Positions 25,146 through 38,040 are shown, counted from the first letter of the stretch. The stretch: 64,000 bases of DNA from Buddleja alternifolia (GCA_019426215.1 CM033402.1:21772104-21836103), one strand, 5' to 3'. Notes: generated from the sequence alone by a model not told the origin. Numbers and translations: made by a program.

Positions 25146-25639
25146 CCGGTACTTTAGTTTGGTACATTGATAGTGGGTCATTAAGGCATGATCGGCTTAA
25201 AAGATCTCTTGGTCAACTATCGTGCAACCAACGGTGCTCAAGTTATATTCGGTGATAACTCCAATAGTAAAACCAAAGGTATAGGTATCATGCATAGGGG
25301 GAACATAATGATTAGTGATGTATATTATGTTGAGGGTCTTAAGCATAATTTGTTAAGCATTAGTCAATTTTGTGATAAAGGCTTTGAAGTTAAATTCTCA
25401 AGCGACTGTTGCTATGTTAACGATGCTAAGACCAAGTCTACTAAATTTAGAGGAAAAAGAACAAACAATGTCTATTTAGTGGATTGGCATTCTACAATTG
25501 ATAACAACCCCACATGCTTTGTTGCTAAGAGTCAAAATGAATTGTGTTGGTTATGGCATAGAAAAATGAATCACTTCAACTTTAAGACAATCTCTCAGTT
25601 AATATCGCTAAATCTAGTAGAGGGATTACCTAAAGGCAC
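25146..25639 (+). pseudogene. copia protease and gag-pre-integrase, cut by a gypsy insertion
   Basis: WYIDSGS near 25161 carries the protease D-S-G, but the residues after it are shortened compared with the usual copia form. Positions 25188-25639 encode the gag-pre-integrase domain (HNLLSISQFCDKGFEV, LWHRKMNHFNFKTI). The frame stops matching at 25639, where the first gypsy LTR begins, and resumes at 34990. Confidence 0.85.
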
Positions 25640-26004
25640 TGATAAGAGGTGTTTTTACGTGTTTTTAAGATCGTAATTCTTATGATTTGGATTCACTTAT
25701 TGCTTAAATCATGTCACATTTGCATTTAATAGGTGTGTTAAGTGAATACAGGTAATAAATGAGAATACATGAAGAAAAGGGAAGAAAAACGATGTACAAA
25801 ACAAGTTCAAGCATGTTTTTCAACACCTAGGCGGTTTATGCATCTCCTACCACATTCGAGCGATAATTCCGTACATTTCGAGACCGACTTAGACAAAGTT
25901 TCCTTCTACAAAGTTTTAGATGTATGTCTTAGCTTCAAATGAGAACTTGAAACATCCAAATCGAAGGTCTATAGAGATAATTGTGAAGGAAATACGATTG
26001 CTGC
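25640..26004 (+). repeat. gypsy LTR copy A, truncated (first 365 bp)
   Basis: It begins TGATAAGAGGTGTTTTTACG like copies B and C, and stops after GATTGCTGC. There it joins the 3' internal sequence at CTCGTGG, with TGC shared between the two sides. Confidence 0.92.
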
Positions 26005-27051
26005 TCGTGGAGACCTAGACTAGAATTGATTCTTTAGATGATTCACAATACACTTAAATCGAAGGTAGAGGAGTTGAGAGGATAACCATCTTGAGACACT
26101 TAAGGAATTATTCCCAGAAATATTAACTTAGATTTCTCATAAGGTTATAAGTTGAGTAGTAATTTTATATGCTAACAATGAATTGAAAAGGTTGAATTTT
26201 GGTATGACCAAAAGTGGTCAGGCTAATACGTACCGGAGGTGAAAAGTTCCATGCCTATATACTGTACTATTATGCTAATTTGAGCTATGCTCAAGCCAAA
26301 AGAAGTGAATTGTTTAAAAGATCTAGTTTTATTTCGCGGCCTTTGATACTCGAGTGATTAAATCCTTAGGAGTGTCTCTACACTTAATGCCCCAAAACTA
26401 TCTAGTTTGGGAGTCATTGGTCTAAAACTTGTTACATGGGTGACATAGAAAGCCTAATGGAATAAAACATTGCACATGATCTAGCCTTAATGAAGTTTAA
26501 TGGAAATTCCATATGAATTGAATGTTGAATATTTGAGATAATGAAATTTAATTGGCTATGAGATTTTCTATAATTCTTGTGCCTTGTGTTTGATCAAAAG
26601 TTGATAGATATGGGATTAATGTCCACAATTTGGTAAGGATGCCTCTCGACTATAATACCCTAGATTTATTTTTCACTATACCTTAGGGAGTCGTTTCAAG
26701 TATTGATGTCACATGAGCAAAAGTAGTTGATATGTATATATATATTTGTGAACTTTAAAAGGTTGATTTTATGCCATTCATTCTTGTTGATCATATTGAG
26801 ATGTGTTGATTTGGTTGGGATTGAAAATTTGCTAGATTTTGTGGGTATATCTTATGCAAACCCTCACGAGACTATAACTCGTCCTTTGAGGTAACTCAAA
26901 GGTTTAAAGGCTTGTTGCACCCGCTAAGTGCAATCGTTTACTCCACGAAAGTGAGTTAGTTAGTTGTTTTGTTTTCTCCCATTGAATGATGTTGGTCTTG
27001 CCTTATAGCTCTTATTGCTTGAGGTCGAGCAATTGATAAGTTTGGGGGTGT
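26002..27051 (+). repeat. duplicate of the 3' internal region
   Basis: It matches 32012-33061 base for base with few differences, including the hairpin block and the G-rich polypurine tract next to an LTR. Confidence 0.95.
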
Positions 27052-28979
27052 TGATAAGAGGTGTTTTTACGTGTTTTTAAGACCGTAATTCTTATGATTT
27101 GGATTCACTTATTGCTTAAATCATGTCACATTTGCATTTAATAGGTGTGTTATGTGAATACAGGTAATAAATGAGAATACAAGAAGAAAAGGGAAGAAAA
27201 ACGATGTACAAAACAAGTTCAAGCATGTTTTTCAACACCTAGGCGGTTTATGCATCTCCTACCACATTCGAGCGATAATTCCGTACATTTCGAGACCGAC
27301 TTAGACAAAGTTTCCTTCTACAAAGTTCTAGATGTATGTCTTAGCTTCAAATGGGAACTTGAAACATCCAAATCGTAGGTCTATAGAGATAATTGTGAAG
27401 GAAATACGATTGCTGCACCGAACAGAGAAGTACATGTGCCAGAATACGCCCCAACGCCCTCCTAGTCATGCCTAGGCATGGATAGTCCGAATGTTACTCC
27501 TTTTCAGCCTAAATTCCAGCATTATATGATGGGTAAGAATCACTTTTGGCCATAATTCAGCACATGTGTTGAGGGGTTGTCATAAGTGTGTTTCTTGGTA
27601 GATTTACTTTATGGGCGCCAAATCAGAAACAACCTCCATGTTGAAACGTAATTTAGGTATACTTAGCGATCGAATTGGACAAAATGTCCTTCTGGAAAGT
27701 TGTAGATCTATGTTTTATTGGAACATGGGGACTTGAAGCATCCAATTTAGAGATCTGTGGAGAATTTTATGAGGAAAATACTAAGACTGCGCTGGAAAGC
27801 AAGAAAATGGCAGCATGCATGTGTTTTGTTGAAGTTTTCACATGGTTATGCTTGGTGGAATTCTTAAGGGCCGAAAGTTCAGCATTTTTTAGCTGGTTGG
27901 AATCTTAAAAGCCAAACTTTAAGCATCACCTTAGGTGGAATTCTCATTGGGGAACTTTAATGGGAACTCTTAATGCATACTTTAGTGGAATTTTTGCTAT
28001 AAAAGGAGGGGGAACCCATACTCTTCATAATTCACTATCAATTTCAGATTCTTGGAGGAGAGGGGGGCAGCCCCTAATCTGATTTCTCCACCATTCATCA
28101 CCATTCTTCATCACTCTTGGAGGGGAAAACTAGAGGAAGGAAAAGAGCTTGGGGATTGAAGGCTCAACTTCAAGATCCATCATCATTCACCATTTAGGGA
28201 GTTTTTAAGAGCTTTTCATTTCATTTATGTCTATGAATATTCCTCTTATGTCTTTTATGCTTTCAATTATGAACTAAATTCGTAAGACTAGGGCCATGTA
28301 AGGCCAAATTGTGATATATGCTTACAATAGATGATTGTTGAGGTTGTTCTTATATTGTTATGTGATGTGAATTGTGTTTTTGTCTATCTTGCATATACTT
28401 GATCACTATATGTTAGAATCTTATGCCTAGGTTGATATTTCGGGATAAAATTGACTTAGGGTGCAAGAAATTCACATCATGACCCGCAACTAATGAGGAA
28501 TTGCCCTAGACATAGGTAAAGATTCCCGGGTGAAGTCGTTCGATTCAAATCGAGTGAACTCTAGTACATTAATGCATGTTTAGTGCTTAGATTTCCAGAT
28601 AGGGATATTTGGGAAATCACGATCTAAGTATAAGAGTTTATACGCGAGAGATCGGCTATTCTCTACCTTAGGAGTTTTCACCATAACAATATAAGAGTAA
28701 TTCTACAACAAGAGCCTTTATAAGTATATTTGATCAATTTGGACCTAGCATGTGCCTTAGTCTCCCTTTATAATTGGTTTTAATTCATTTGCATAACCTT
28801 GTTCTTATTGTACACGTTTTTACATTTAAGTTACTTTTATTGTAGTTGTTTTTTTTGTATAAAATCATAAACTAGAATTCAAGTCTCCGTGGTTCGACAG
28901 CCCGGACTTTTCGTCCACACTTATTACTACACACGACTAGTGCACTTGCTATCATAGCACGTTAGCTTTTAGCATGTCA
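27052..28979 (+). repeat. gypsy LTR copy B (1928 bp)
   Basis: TGATAAG..GCATGTCA. A TATA box (TATAAAAG) lies at 27998-28005. It differs from copy C by scattered substitutions, roughly one to two per cent by eye, and has the same length because indels cancel. Confidence 0.95.
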
Positions 28980-28985
28980 AGTTTT

Positions 28986-29003
28986 TGGCGCCGTTGCTGG
29001 GGA
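28986..29003 (+). other. primer-binding site (tRNA-Asp type)
   Basis: TGGCGCCGTTGCTGGGGA follows the LTR. It matches the known Athila-type site for tRNA-Asp except for one C-to-T change. Confidence 0.8.
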
Positions 29004-29137
29004 CTTGTTCATTTTAGTTTTTGATTTTTCATTTAAATTTTCATAATTCTTAGTTTTTCGTTTATTTGTAACCTTTCTTTTATTTTATTATTCTAATTTT
29101 GTTCTTGTGTTTAATTGTTAGGTATAATTTGTGGTGC

Positions 29138-31420
29138 ATGACCTGCTCTTCTAACGAGCCCCTATACAATTTTGAGCCGGAGATAGAGCGTGTTCTTCGA
29201 TCTAGTAGACGAGCTCGAGAAATGGCCGATAATCTAAATCCAAATGGGAATTTTCCCGACATAAATCTCCCGGAAAACAGGGAATGGTTGCAAAATCTAT
29301 TCCAAGCTATGCAACCGGCACCTCCTCAAAGACTTCCATCGGTCCGGGAAAGTCTACCTTCAAGGGTCCACACCATACCGGGGCCCGTGGTCTTTCCTAA
29401 TTTCTATGCACCAAATTATCACATTCCATCACACATTTTTAGTATGGTGCAAAGCGAACCCTTCTATGGAGAGCCCCATGAATCACCTTATGAGTATTTG
29501 GAGACTTTAGACGATACTCTCATGACTACCCAATTTCATCCACGGGTTCTCGATGCAATTCGTCTAATAGTCTTCCACTTCTCATTAAAGGAAAGGGCGA
29601 CCATGTGGTACAAATCTCTACCACCCCAATCCATCACAACATGGGGACAATTGGTCGATGCCTTTTTGAGCAAATTCTTTCCACCCTCCAAAATCAATGA
29701 GCTAAGGAGCAACATTAAGGAGTTTAAACAGGGGAATAATGAGTTCTTAGCCGAGGCATGGGCTAGATATAAAAACATGCTCCGAAAATGTCCGGATCAC
29801 AACCTAAGATTGAGCGAGCAAGTATTACGATTCCATGATGGAGTCCGTTCGCGCATCCGAAATAGGCTCAATGCCGGCGCCGGTGGTGATCTCCTTGGGC
29901 TCGATTGCCAAAGTGTGTGGGACTAGATTGAGCAATTAGTCCGGGAAGATGAGATCTATCCCGATGATGAAGAGATCACACCCACTAAAAAAATTGCTCG
30001 TGTTCAGGAGTTAGAAAAAGAAGTCGTTTTGGAAACAATGGTTGGCAATGTAAACTATGTTGGAAATGCCAATCAACCTCAATTGAACTTCCATGTGCCC
30101 GGAAATTTTCCAAGGAGGCCCAATCCGGCGCAAAACGCCCATATCGATATCTATCAAGCACCAAGGCCTCCATTCATCAACAATCAAGCTCAAAGGCAAG
30201 GTAATCCTCATGTACAAAGGCAAGTTAGGCCTCCTACAACTGATGAACGTCTTGATGAGGAAATAAAGAAATCGGATTCAGCAATCAACGAACTCCGTAC
30301 TGTGATGAAGGATTTAATGATGGATATGAAGGATTTGAAGACACAAATGGGTCAAATGGCAAAGACAATCAGCGAGAGAGCCCCGGGAACTTTACCAAGT
30401 GACACGGAAAAGAACCCGAAAGAGCAATGCTATGCAATTACCTTGAGAAGTGGCGAACAGGTAAAAGGTGATAATGTTCGCACTGATCCGCCCGAGCGCC
30501 CATCCATCCACGCCCAGGCGCCCTTGTCGCTGTGCCAAGGCGCCGATTGTCACGCCCAAGCGCCACATTCTGTATCCTCCACAGCTGGCCCTTCAACTCC
30601 AATGCATCATCCCATCGAGGTTCGTCTTCCATTTCCAAATGCACAAAAAATGAAAAAGAAGGATATGCATCCGATTTTCCGTAGGATTGTGGCGACTCTT
30701 TGTGAGGACCCGGGGAGGCTCACCATTCCGTGCACCATTGGCCCTCTTACTTTTGAAAAGGTTATTTGCGATACGGGAGCAAGTATCAATCTCCTCCCGT
30801 ATTCTCTCTTCAAGAAGTTGGGCCTTGGAAATCCCAAACCGACATCAATGAGCCTCCAACTCGCCGATGGATCAATTAAGAGACCAAAGGGGATAATAGA
30901 AGATGTTATTGTACAAGTTGACAAATTCTTTTTCCGGGTTGACTTTGTGGTCCTTGATATGGAGGAAGATGTTGAGATGCCCTTGATTCTAGGAAGACCT
31001 TTCCTAGTCACTAGCAATGCCAAGATCGACATGGGAAAATGTAAGTTATCATTGAGGGTAGGAGATGTAAAAGTGATATTTGATGCTTCAAATAACAGGA
31101 AACCATCTATGGATGATCTTCCTTGTTCCAATATCGATGTTATTAACCCTTCTCTTGATGAGAAATGTGCAAATGGCAAGGCTAAGGGCACACTCGAGTT
31201 GGAGGATGAGATTCCCTATGATAAACACAACAAAGAGGGAAGAGAAGATTTATGCATGAAATACATTCCACCCCATCGCCGTGCTCGTAAAATTGAAAAG
31301 ACTCATCCAATACAAAGGGCTTATTGCAAAATCCCGCAATATGAGTGGAAGCAAGTAGACCATGGAGCTAAAAGGAGGCATGACAAGGATTTGGTCGTGT
31401 TAAATGGACCACCTATTTGA
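29138..31420 (+). pseudogene. Athila-like gag-protease with an unusual C-terminal tail
   Basis: The frame starts MTCSSNEPLYNFEPE, has one in-frame TAG (29924-29926, where the sister element has a lysine codon) and then stays open to 31420. Gag core motifs include PFYGEPHESPYEYL and SLPPQSITTWGQLVDAFL. A coiled-coil-like Met/Lys/Asp segment (about 30240-30370) and a Pro/Ala repeat linker follow. The retropepsin core starts at DTGASINLLPYS (30770) and goes on to LILGRPFL. About 60 residues found before the protease in the sister element are absent. The last 80 residues (about 31180-31420), rich in His/Arg/Lys, match nothing in the sister pol. RT is missing, so the element is non-autonomous. Confidence 0.88.
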
Positions 31421-33061
31421 ACCTCAAAGAGCACAAAGTTGAGCTACCGACTCTAAACTAGCGCTTCTTGGGAGGCAACCCAAGTTTGTAAGTTTGTTTT
31501 TCTTTTTGATTTTGTTTTTGTTTTGTTTAGTTTGTTTCTTTATGTTGTGTTCAAACATGCACTTTTGGCATGTATGTTTTCTTATGCTTGATGGTTTGAA
31601 AAGTTGAAGTGTTAGATATGATGCAAATTTGGACCATGCTCATTTTACTCGAGAGGAGGAGAAGCTATAGGATTATGTATTGGAAGTTTAAGGATGTTTT
31701 TCAACATCCTTGGTTGTAAGTGTTCTTTTACCTTTGTGTATGCATGTTGTAACAACATTGGGGACAATGTTGGATTTAAGTTTGGGGGTAGAAGAGTATC
31801 AATTTTGAATATTGAAAATGCAATCCTAATTTTTAACTTGAATTTGGGGAAAGTTTGTTTGATATCATGTTTATATGCTTCTTTGTTGAGAAAATCAAGC
31901 ATGAAAAATTTTTAGTCCTTCCAATTGATGCATTGAAATTGATTGACTTGGAAAAATGGCATGAATTCTTGAAATAATCTGAATTTAATGAAATATATAT
32001 ATCTTTGAAATTGCTCGTGGAGACCTAGACTAGAATTGATTCTTTAGATGATTCACAATACACTTAAATCGAAGGTAGAGGAGTTGAGAGGATAACCATC
32101 TTGAGACACTTAAGGAATTATTCCCAGAAATATTAACTTAGATTTCTCATAAGGTTATAAGTTGAGTAGTAATTTTATATGCTAACAATGAATTGAAAAG
32201 GTTGAATTTTGGTATGACCAAAAGTGGTCAGGCTAATACGTACCGGAGGTGAAAAATTCCATGCCTATATACTGTACTATTATGCTAATTTGAGCTATGC
32301 TCAAGCCAAAAGAAGTGAATTGTTTAAAAGATCTAGTTTTATTTCGTGGCCTTTGATACTCGAGTGATTAAATCCTTAGGAGTGTCTCTACACTTAATGC
32401 CCCAAAACTATCTAGTTTGGGAGTCATTGGTCTAAAACTTGTTACATGGGTGTCATAGAAAGCCTAAGGGAATAAAACATTGCACATGATCTAGCCTTAA
32501 TGAAGTTTAATGGAAATTCCATATGAATTGAATGTTGAATATTTGAGATAATGAAATTTAAATGGCTATGAAATTTTCTATAATTCTTGTGCCTTGTGTT
32601 TGATCAAAAGTTGATAGATATGGGATTAATGTCCAAAATTTGGTAAGGATGCCTCTCGACTATAATACCCTAGATTTATTTTTCACTATACCCTAGGGAG
32701 TCGTTTCAAGTATTGGTGTCACATGAGCAAAAGTAGTTGATATGTATATATATATTTGTGAACTTTAAAAGGTTGATTTTATGCCATTCATTCTTGTTGA
32801 TCATATTGAGATGTGTTGATTCGGTTGGGATTGAAAATTTGCTAGATTTTGTGGGTATATCTTATGCAAACCCTCACGAGACTATAACTCGTCCTTTGAG
32901 GTAACTCAAAGGTTTAAAGGCTTGTTGCACCCGCTAAGTGCAATCGTTTACTCCACGAAAGTGAGTTAGTTAGTTGTTTTGTTTTCTCCCATTGAATGAT
33001 GTTGGTCTTGCCTTATAGCTCTTATTGCTCGAGGTCGAGCAATTGATAAGTTTGGGGGTGT
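31421..33061 (+). other. 3' non-coding region of the gag-protease gypsy element
   Basis: It starts with a 34-bp block shared with the sister element (31449-31482). An internal hairpin and G-rich tract (31753-31788) and the terminal hairpin block (32893-33061) follow. There is no reading frame of interest. Confidence 0.75.
32893..33061 (+). promoter_or_regulatory. conserved hairpin block and polypurine tract (copy 2)
   Basis: Three inverted repeats lie in order before the LTR. Hairpin I is CCTTTGAG with CTCAAAGG around GTAA (32893-32912). Hairpin II is GTTGCAC with GTGCAAT around 7 nt (32924-32944). Hairpin III is ATTGCTCG with CGAGCAAT around AGGT (33024-33043). Then comes AAGTTTGGGGGTGT and the LTR. 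The duplicate block is at 26883-27051, where hairpin III has a T that still pairs as T-G. The role is unknown. Confidence 0.6.
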
Positions 33062-34989
33062 TGATAAGAGGTGTTTTTACGTGTTTTTAAGACCGTAATT
33101 CTTATGATTTGGATTCACTTATTGCTTAAATCATGTCACATTTGCATTTAATAGGTGTGTTAAGTGAATACAGGTAATAAATGAGAATACATGAAGAAAA
33201 GGGAAGAAAAACGATGTACAAAACAAGTTCAAGCATGTTTTTCAACACCTAGGCGGTTTATGCATCTCCTACCACATTCGAGCGATAATTCCGTACATTT
33301 TGAGACCGACTTAGACAAAGTTTCCTTCTACAAAGTTTAGATGTATGTCTTAGCTTCAAATGGGAACTTGAAACATCCAAATCGGAGGTCTATAGAGATA
33401 ATTGTGAAGGAAATACGATTGCTGCGCCGAACAGAGAAGTACATGTGCCAGGATACGCCCCAACGCCCTCCTAGTCATGCCTAGGCATGGATAGTCCGAA
33501 TGTTACTCCTTTTCAGCCTAAATTCCAGCATTATATGATGGGTAAGAATCACTTTTGGCCATAATTCAGCACATGTGTTGAGGGGTTGTCATAAGTGTGT
33601 TTCTTGGTAGATTTACTTTATGGGCGCCAAATCGGAAACAACCTCCATGTTGAAACGTAATTTAGGTATACTTAGCGACCGAATTGGACAAAATGTCCTT
33701 CTGGAAAGTTGTAGATTTATGTTTTGTCTGAACATGGGGACTTGAATCATCCAATTTGGAGATCTTTGGAGAATTTTATGATGAAAATACTAAGACTGCG
33801 CTGGAAAGCAAGAAAATGGCAGCATGCATGTGTTTTGTTGAAGTTTTCACATGGTTATGCTTGGTGGAATTCTTAAGGGCCGAAAGTTCAGCATTTTTTA
33901 GCTGGTTGGAATCTTAAAAGCCAAGCTTTAAGCATCACCTTAGGTGGAATTCTCATTGGGGAACTTTAATGGGAATTCTTAATGCATACTTTAGTGGAAT
34001 TTTGGCTATAAAAGGAGGGGGAACCCATACTCTTCATAATTCACTATCAATTTCAAATTATTGGAGGAGAGGGGGGCAGCCCCTAATCTGATTTCTCCAC
34101 CATTCATCACCATTCTTCATCACTCTTGGAGGGGAAAACTAGAGGAAGGAAAAGAGCTTGGGGATTGAAGGCTCAACTTCAAGATCCATCATCATTCACC
34201 ATTTAGGGAGTTTTTAAAAGCTTTTCATTTCATTTATGTCTATGAATATTCCTCTTATGTATTTTATGCTTTCAATTATGAACTAAATTCGTAAGACTAG
34301 GGCCATGTAAGGCCAAATTGTGATATATTCTTACAATAGATGATTGTTGAGGTTGTTCTTATATTGTTATGTGATGTGAATTGTGTTTTTGTCTATCTTG
34401 CATATACTTGATCACTATATGTTAGAATCTTATGCCTAGGTTGATATTTCGGGAGAAAATTGACTTAGGGTGCAATAAATTCACATCATGACCCGCAACT
34501 AATGAGGAATTGCCCTAGACATAGGTAAAGATTCTCGGGTGAAGTTGTTCGATTCAAATCGAGTGAACTCTAGTACATTAATGCATGTTTAGTGGTTAGA
34601 TTTCCAGATAGGGATATTTGGGAAATCACGATCTAAGTATAGGAGTTTATACGCGAGACATCGGTTATTCTCTACCTTAGGAGTTTTCACCATAACAATA
34701 TAAGAGTAATTCTACAACAAGAGCCTTTATAAGTATATTTGATCAATTTGGACCTAGCATGTGCCTTAGTCTCCCTTTATAATTGGTTTTAATTCATTTG
34801 CATAACCTTGTTCTTATTGTACACGTTTTTACATTTAAGTTACTTTTATTGTAGTTGTTTTTTTTTGTATAAAATCATAAACTAGAATTCAAGTCTCCGT
34901 GGTTCGACAACCCGGACTTTTCGTCCACACTTATTACTACACACGACTAGTGCACTTGCTATCATAGCACGTTAGCTTTTAGCGTGTCA
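33062..34989 (+). repeat. gypsy LTR copy C (1928 bp)
   Basis: TGATAAG..GCGTGTCA, with TATAAAAG at 34007-34014. The nested copia sequence resumes at the next base. Confidence 0.95.
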
Positions 34990-36241
34990 GGTTCCTTTCA
35001 GAAAAATCGCTTATGTGATGCATGCCAAATGGGTAAACAAGTTAAATCATCTTTTAAGAAGAAACCATGCCTATCTACTTCTAGAATTCTTGAACTATTG
35101 CGTTTAGATTTGTTTGGTCCTATTCAAATCATGAGTGTTTGTTGATGATTTCTCTCGCTATACATGGGTAGAATTTCTAGCGACCAAAGATGAAACTAGT
35201 GTCAAGCTCACATCGCTAATTCGTCAATTACAAACTTCAAAAGATCTAAAGGTGACGAGAATTCAAAGCGATAGAGGAACTGAATTTACTAACCAATTTG
35301 TTGAGAAGTTTTGTACAGATTTTGGAATACTTCATGAGTATTCTGTTCCTAGAACACCTCAACAAAATGGAGTTGCCGAGCGATGAAACAGAACGCTTAA
35401 AGAAGCCGCTAGGACGATGCTAGCAGAGTCTAAGCTGCCTCAAAAGTTTTGGGCCGAAGCTATCAATACAACTTGCTACACTCAGAACCGGTGTATGATC
35501 AACAAGCAACATGCGAAGACTCCATATGAGTTGTGTAAGGGACGTAAGCCTAACGTTTCATATTTTTATGTAGTTGGTTCTAAATGTTTCATTCATAACA
35601 ATGGATCCCAAAGGCTAAGGACATTTGATCCGAAAGCGGATGAGGGGATCTTTCTAGGCTATGCCAAGAATGGAAAGAGTTTTCGCATCCCAAATAAGAT
35701 CAAATCGAAGGTTGAGGAATCCATTCATGTTGTGTTTGATGATGCTAACCAAGAACCGAGTAATGTTAATCTTGATGATGTAGGAACTGAAGATCTTGTC
35801 TAACAATCGTCACAAATCAATCTTACTGATGACGACGAGGACAGTGAGATCTTTGTGGCCAATCCTAAGGATACTCGTGAGGTTACTAATGATGATATTG
35901 TCAGAAACGATGATGATCACGAAGAGAATGATCGTCAAGAGCAAATTGGAACTGTTAATGAAGTAGTGACTGCGCAAGAGACAAATGAGGGTCAAGCGAT
36001 TGATAATCAAGAGTCTTTCAACCCGTTCCAATCAGATCAAAAATGGCTTAGAGACCATCCACCAGAGCTAGTGATTGGAGATATTGGAGCATCGATTAGA
36101 ACTAGGCCCGCAACAATCAATGAGGCCATGTTCGCAAGCTTTCTATCTCAAATGGAACCAATGAAGCGCTCAGTGATTCAAGTTGGGTAGAAGCGATGCA
36201 GGAAGAGCTTAATCAGTTTGAGAGAAGTAAGGTTTGGACAC
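34990..36241 (+). pseudogene. copia integrase and start of reverse transcriptase, broken
   Basis: After the gypsy insert the protein resumes with the HHCC cysteines (CDACQMGKQ). It then gives LDLFGP and, after a short deletion near 35130, VDDFSRYTWVEF, QSDRGTEFTN and PQQNGVAER of the D,D-35-E core. Stops interrupt one frame at 35384-35386 and 35801-35803, and a frameshift falls near 36160. The acidic linker before RT follows, and the sequence stops at FERSKVWT, where the second gypsy element begins. Confidence 0.88.
36237..36241. repeat. target site duplication GACAC (left)
   Basis: Identical to 49204-49208 just outside the 3' LTR. Confidence 0.93.
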
Positions 36242-37895
36242 TGATAAGAGGCATTTTTACGTGTTTTTAAGCCCCTTTGCGTTTATGTCTTAGGTTCATT
36301 TATCGCTTGATTCTTGCCACATGTGCGTTTAATTCGTGCATTAAGTGATTTCAGGTCTTAAATGGATACAATCAAAGAACGGGATGAAAAATGACGTATA
36401 AAACAAGTTTAGGCCAAATTTCTATGCACCCCTACGCCCGGGCGCCGTTTCAGCACCACTTTCCACGTTCGAGCGCTTTTTCAGTATGTTTAGAGACCGA
36501 ATTCGATGAAGTTCCCTTCTACAAAGTTGTAGAACTATGTGTTAGCTTCAAATGAGGACTTGAATCATCCAAATCGGAGTTTTGTGGAGAGAGTTATGAA
36601 GGAAATACAATTACTACGCAAGACAGAGGCAAATACTCCCAACATTCTGATTTGGGCGCCCGAGCGCCGTAAAACCCGCGCCTAGGCGCGCCCACATCCG
36701 AGATTTGATTCCTTTCAGCCAAAAGATCATCATTTCATTGGGGAATGGAACATTTAAAGCCAAGAGGTCATCACATGTATGGGGGGGATGTCATAAGTAT
36801 GTTTCTTACTAGATCTACTTTTGGGGAATTTTATACTACTCACTTTAAGAGTAGTGGAGGGGACACTAGGGGGGACATACACATGAGGGGCTGATTGGTG
36901 GTGGTCTTCTTAAGGATTTGAGGGAGCAATTGACCGAAATCATCAAGAGGAGGAGGGAGAGAGAGGCATTGGATCCATCACTTTTCACTCATCATCATTC
37001 ATCACCATATTTCTTCATCACTTTTGGAGGGGAACAAAGAGGGAGGAGCTAAGGATTGAAGATCAAGAGCAAAGATCCATCATCAATCAATTGAGGGAGT
37101 TTTAATTATTTGCATTTACATGTTTATTTCCATGAGTATGTATATGTTTGTATTAGATTTTCTTAAAGCTTTGATGAGAGGCTAATATTGTAGAACTAAG
37201 GCCATGTGAAGGCCAAATTTATGAATCAATATATGTGAAGTTGCTCTTTGTATTAATTCTCCTATTGCTTTGTGTGTTAATTCTATGCTTTTATTCCAAT
37301 CATGTGTTTGATCACCATATGCTTGCTATCTTGCCTAATCTAGTTGTTCGAGAGAAAATAGATTAGGGTGCAAGAGAATTAACACATCATCCGAAACAAA
37401 TGAGGGATTGCCCTAGAAATAGGTAAAGATTCCCGGGTGTTGTTAGCCGGATTCGTTCGGGGAAGCTCTAGAACGTTAATGCGTGATTTTTGATTAGATT
37501 CTCGGATAGACATATTTAGAGAACCGTCAATTAATCATAGGATTATTATGTGCCGAGACATCGGGTAATAGTTAATTTAGGAGTTTCCACCAAAGCAATA
37601 GGAGTCTAATAATTCGAAGAGTAGTTCATATATATTGACGAGTAGATTTGGTTGTAGCATGTGCCTTAGTCATTTTATCATACGTGAGATTTAATTCATA
37701 GCTTGTTCCCTCCTTTGATCTTTCGTTTACTTAATTGTTTTCCTCTTGCACTTCACTTTAATTATCTTATCTTTATCGAAAATCATAAACTAGAATTCAA
37801 GTCTCCGTGGTTCGACAACCCGGACTTTTAGTCCACTTTATTACTACCACGACTAGTACACTTGCTATCAAAGCACGTTAAGTTTTAGCGTGTCA
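36242..37895 (+). repeat. 5' LTR of the full-length gypsy (1654 bp)
   Basis: TGATAAG..GCGTGTCA. Against the 3' LTR I see four single-base indels and only a few substitutions. It contains the GCGCC palindromes near 36430-36440 and 36655-36692. Confidence 0.96.
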
Positions 37896-37901
37896 AGTTT
37901 T

Positions 37902-37919
37902 TGGCGCCGTTGCCGGGGA
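37902..37919 (+). other. primer-binding site (tRNA-Asp type)
   Basis: TGGCGCCGTTGCCGGGGA, six bases inside the LTR border. Confidence 0.85.
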
Positions 37920-38040
37920 CTTGTTTATTTTAGTTTACATTTTTAATAATTCTTAGTTTTCGTTCATTTCTTGATTTTCTTTTATTTTCGTGATTAGTCT
38001 AATTTTGTTCTTGTATTTAATTGTTAGGTTCTTGAGGTGC

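Larger units (their letters stand above)
25640..34989 (+). mobile_element. Athila-like Ty3/gypsy element with three LTR copies and gag-protease only
   Basis: Layout: a partial LTR (25640-26004), a copy of the 3' internal region (26002-27051), a full LTR (27052-28979), a tRNA-Asp type primer site, a gag-protease frame, the 3' internal region and a full LTR (33062-34989). Segment 26002-28979 aligns with 32012-34989 at a constant offset of 6010. RT, RNase H and integrase are absent. The flanking copia protein resumes without loss. The flanks GGCAC (25635-25639) and GGTTC (34990-34994) are a probable 5-bp duplication with two mismatches. Confidence 0.88.

Noticed and set aside
27675..27908. 77-codon frame in the gypsy LTR (MDKMSFWKVVDLCF)
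   Set aside because: It lies in LTR sequence, is altered in copy C and has no recognisable domain.
35855..36190. Acidic 111-codon frame as a separate gene
   Set aside because: It is the integrase-RT linker of the nested copia, in the same frame as the preceding integrase segment.
37990..38040. Upstream ATG giving 17 extra residues on the full-length gypsy gag
   Set aside because: The sister element starts at the position matching 38041, and the extra residues are hydrophobic leader translation with no match.
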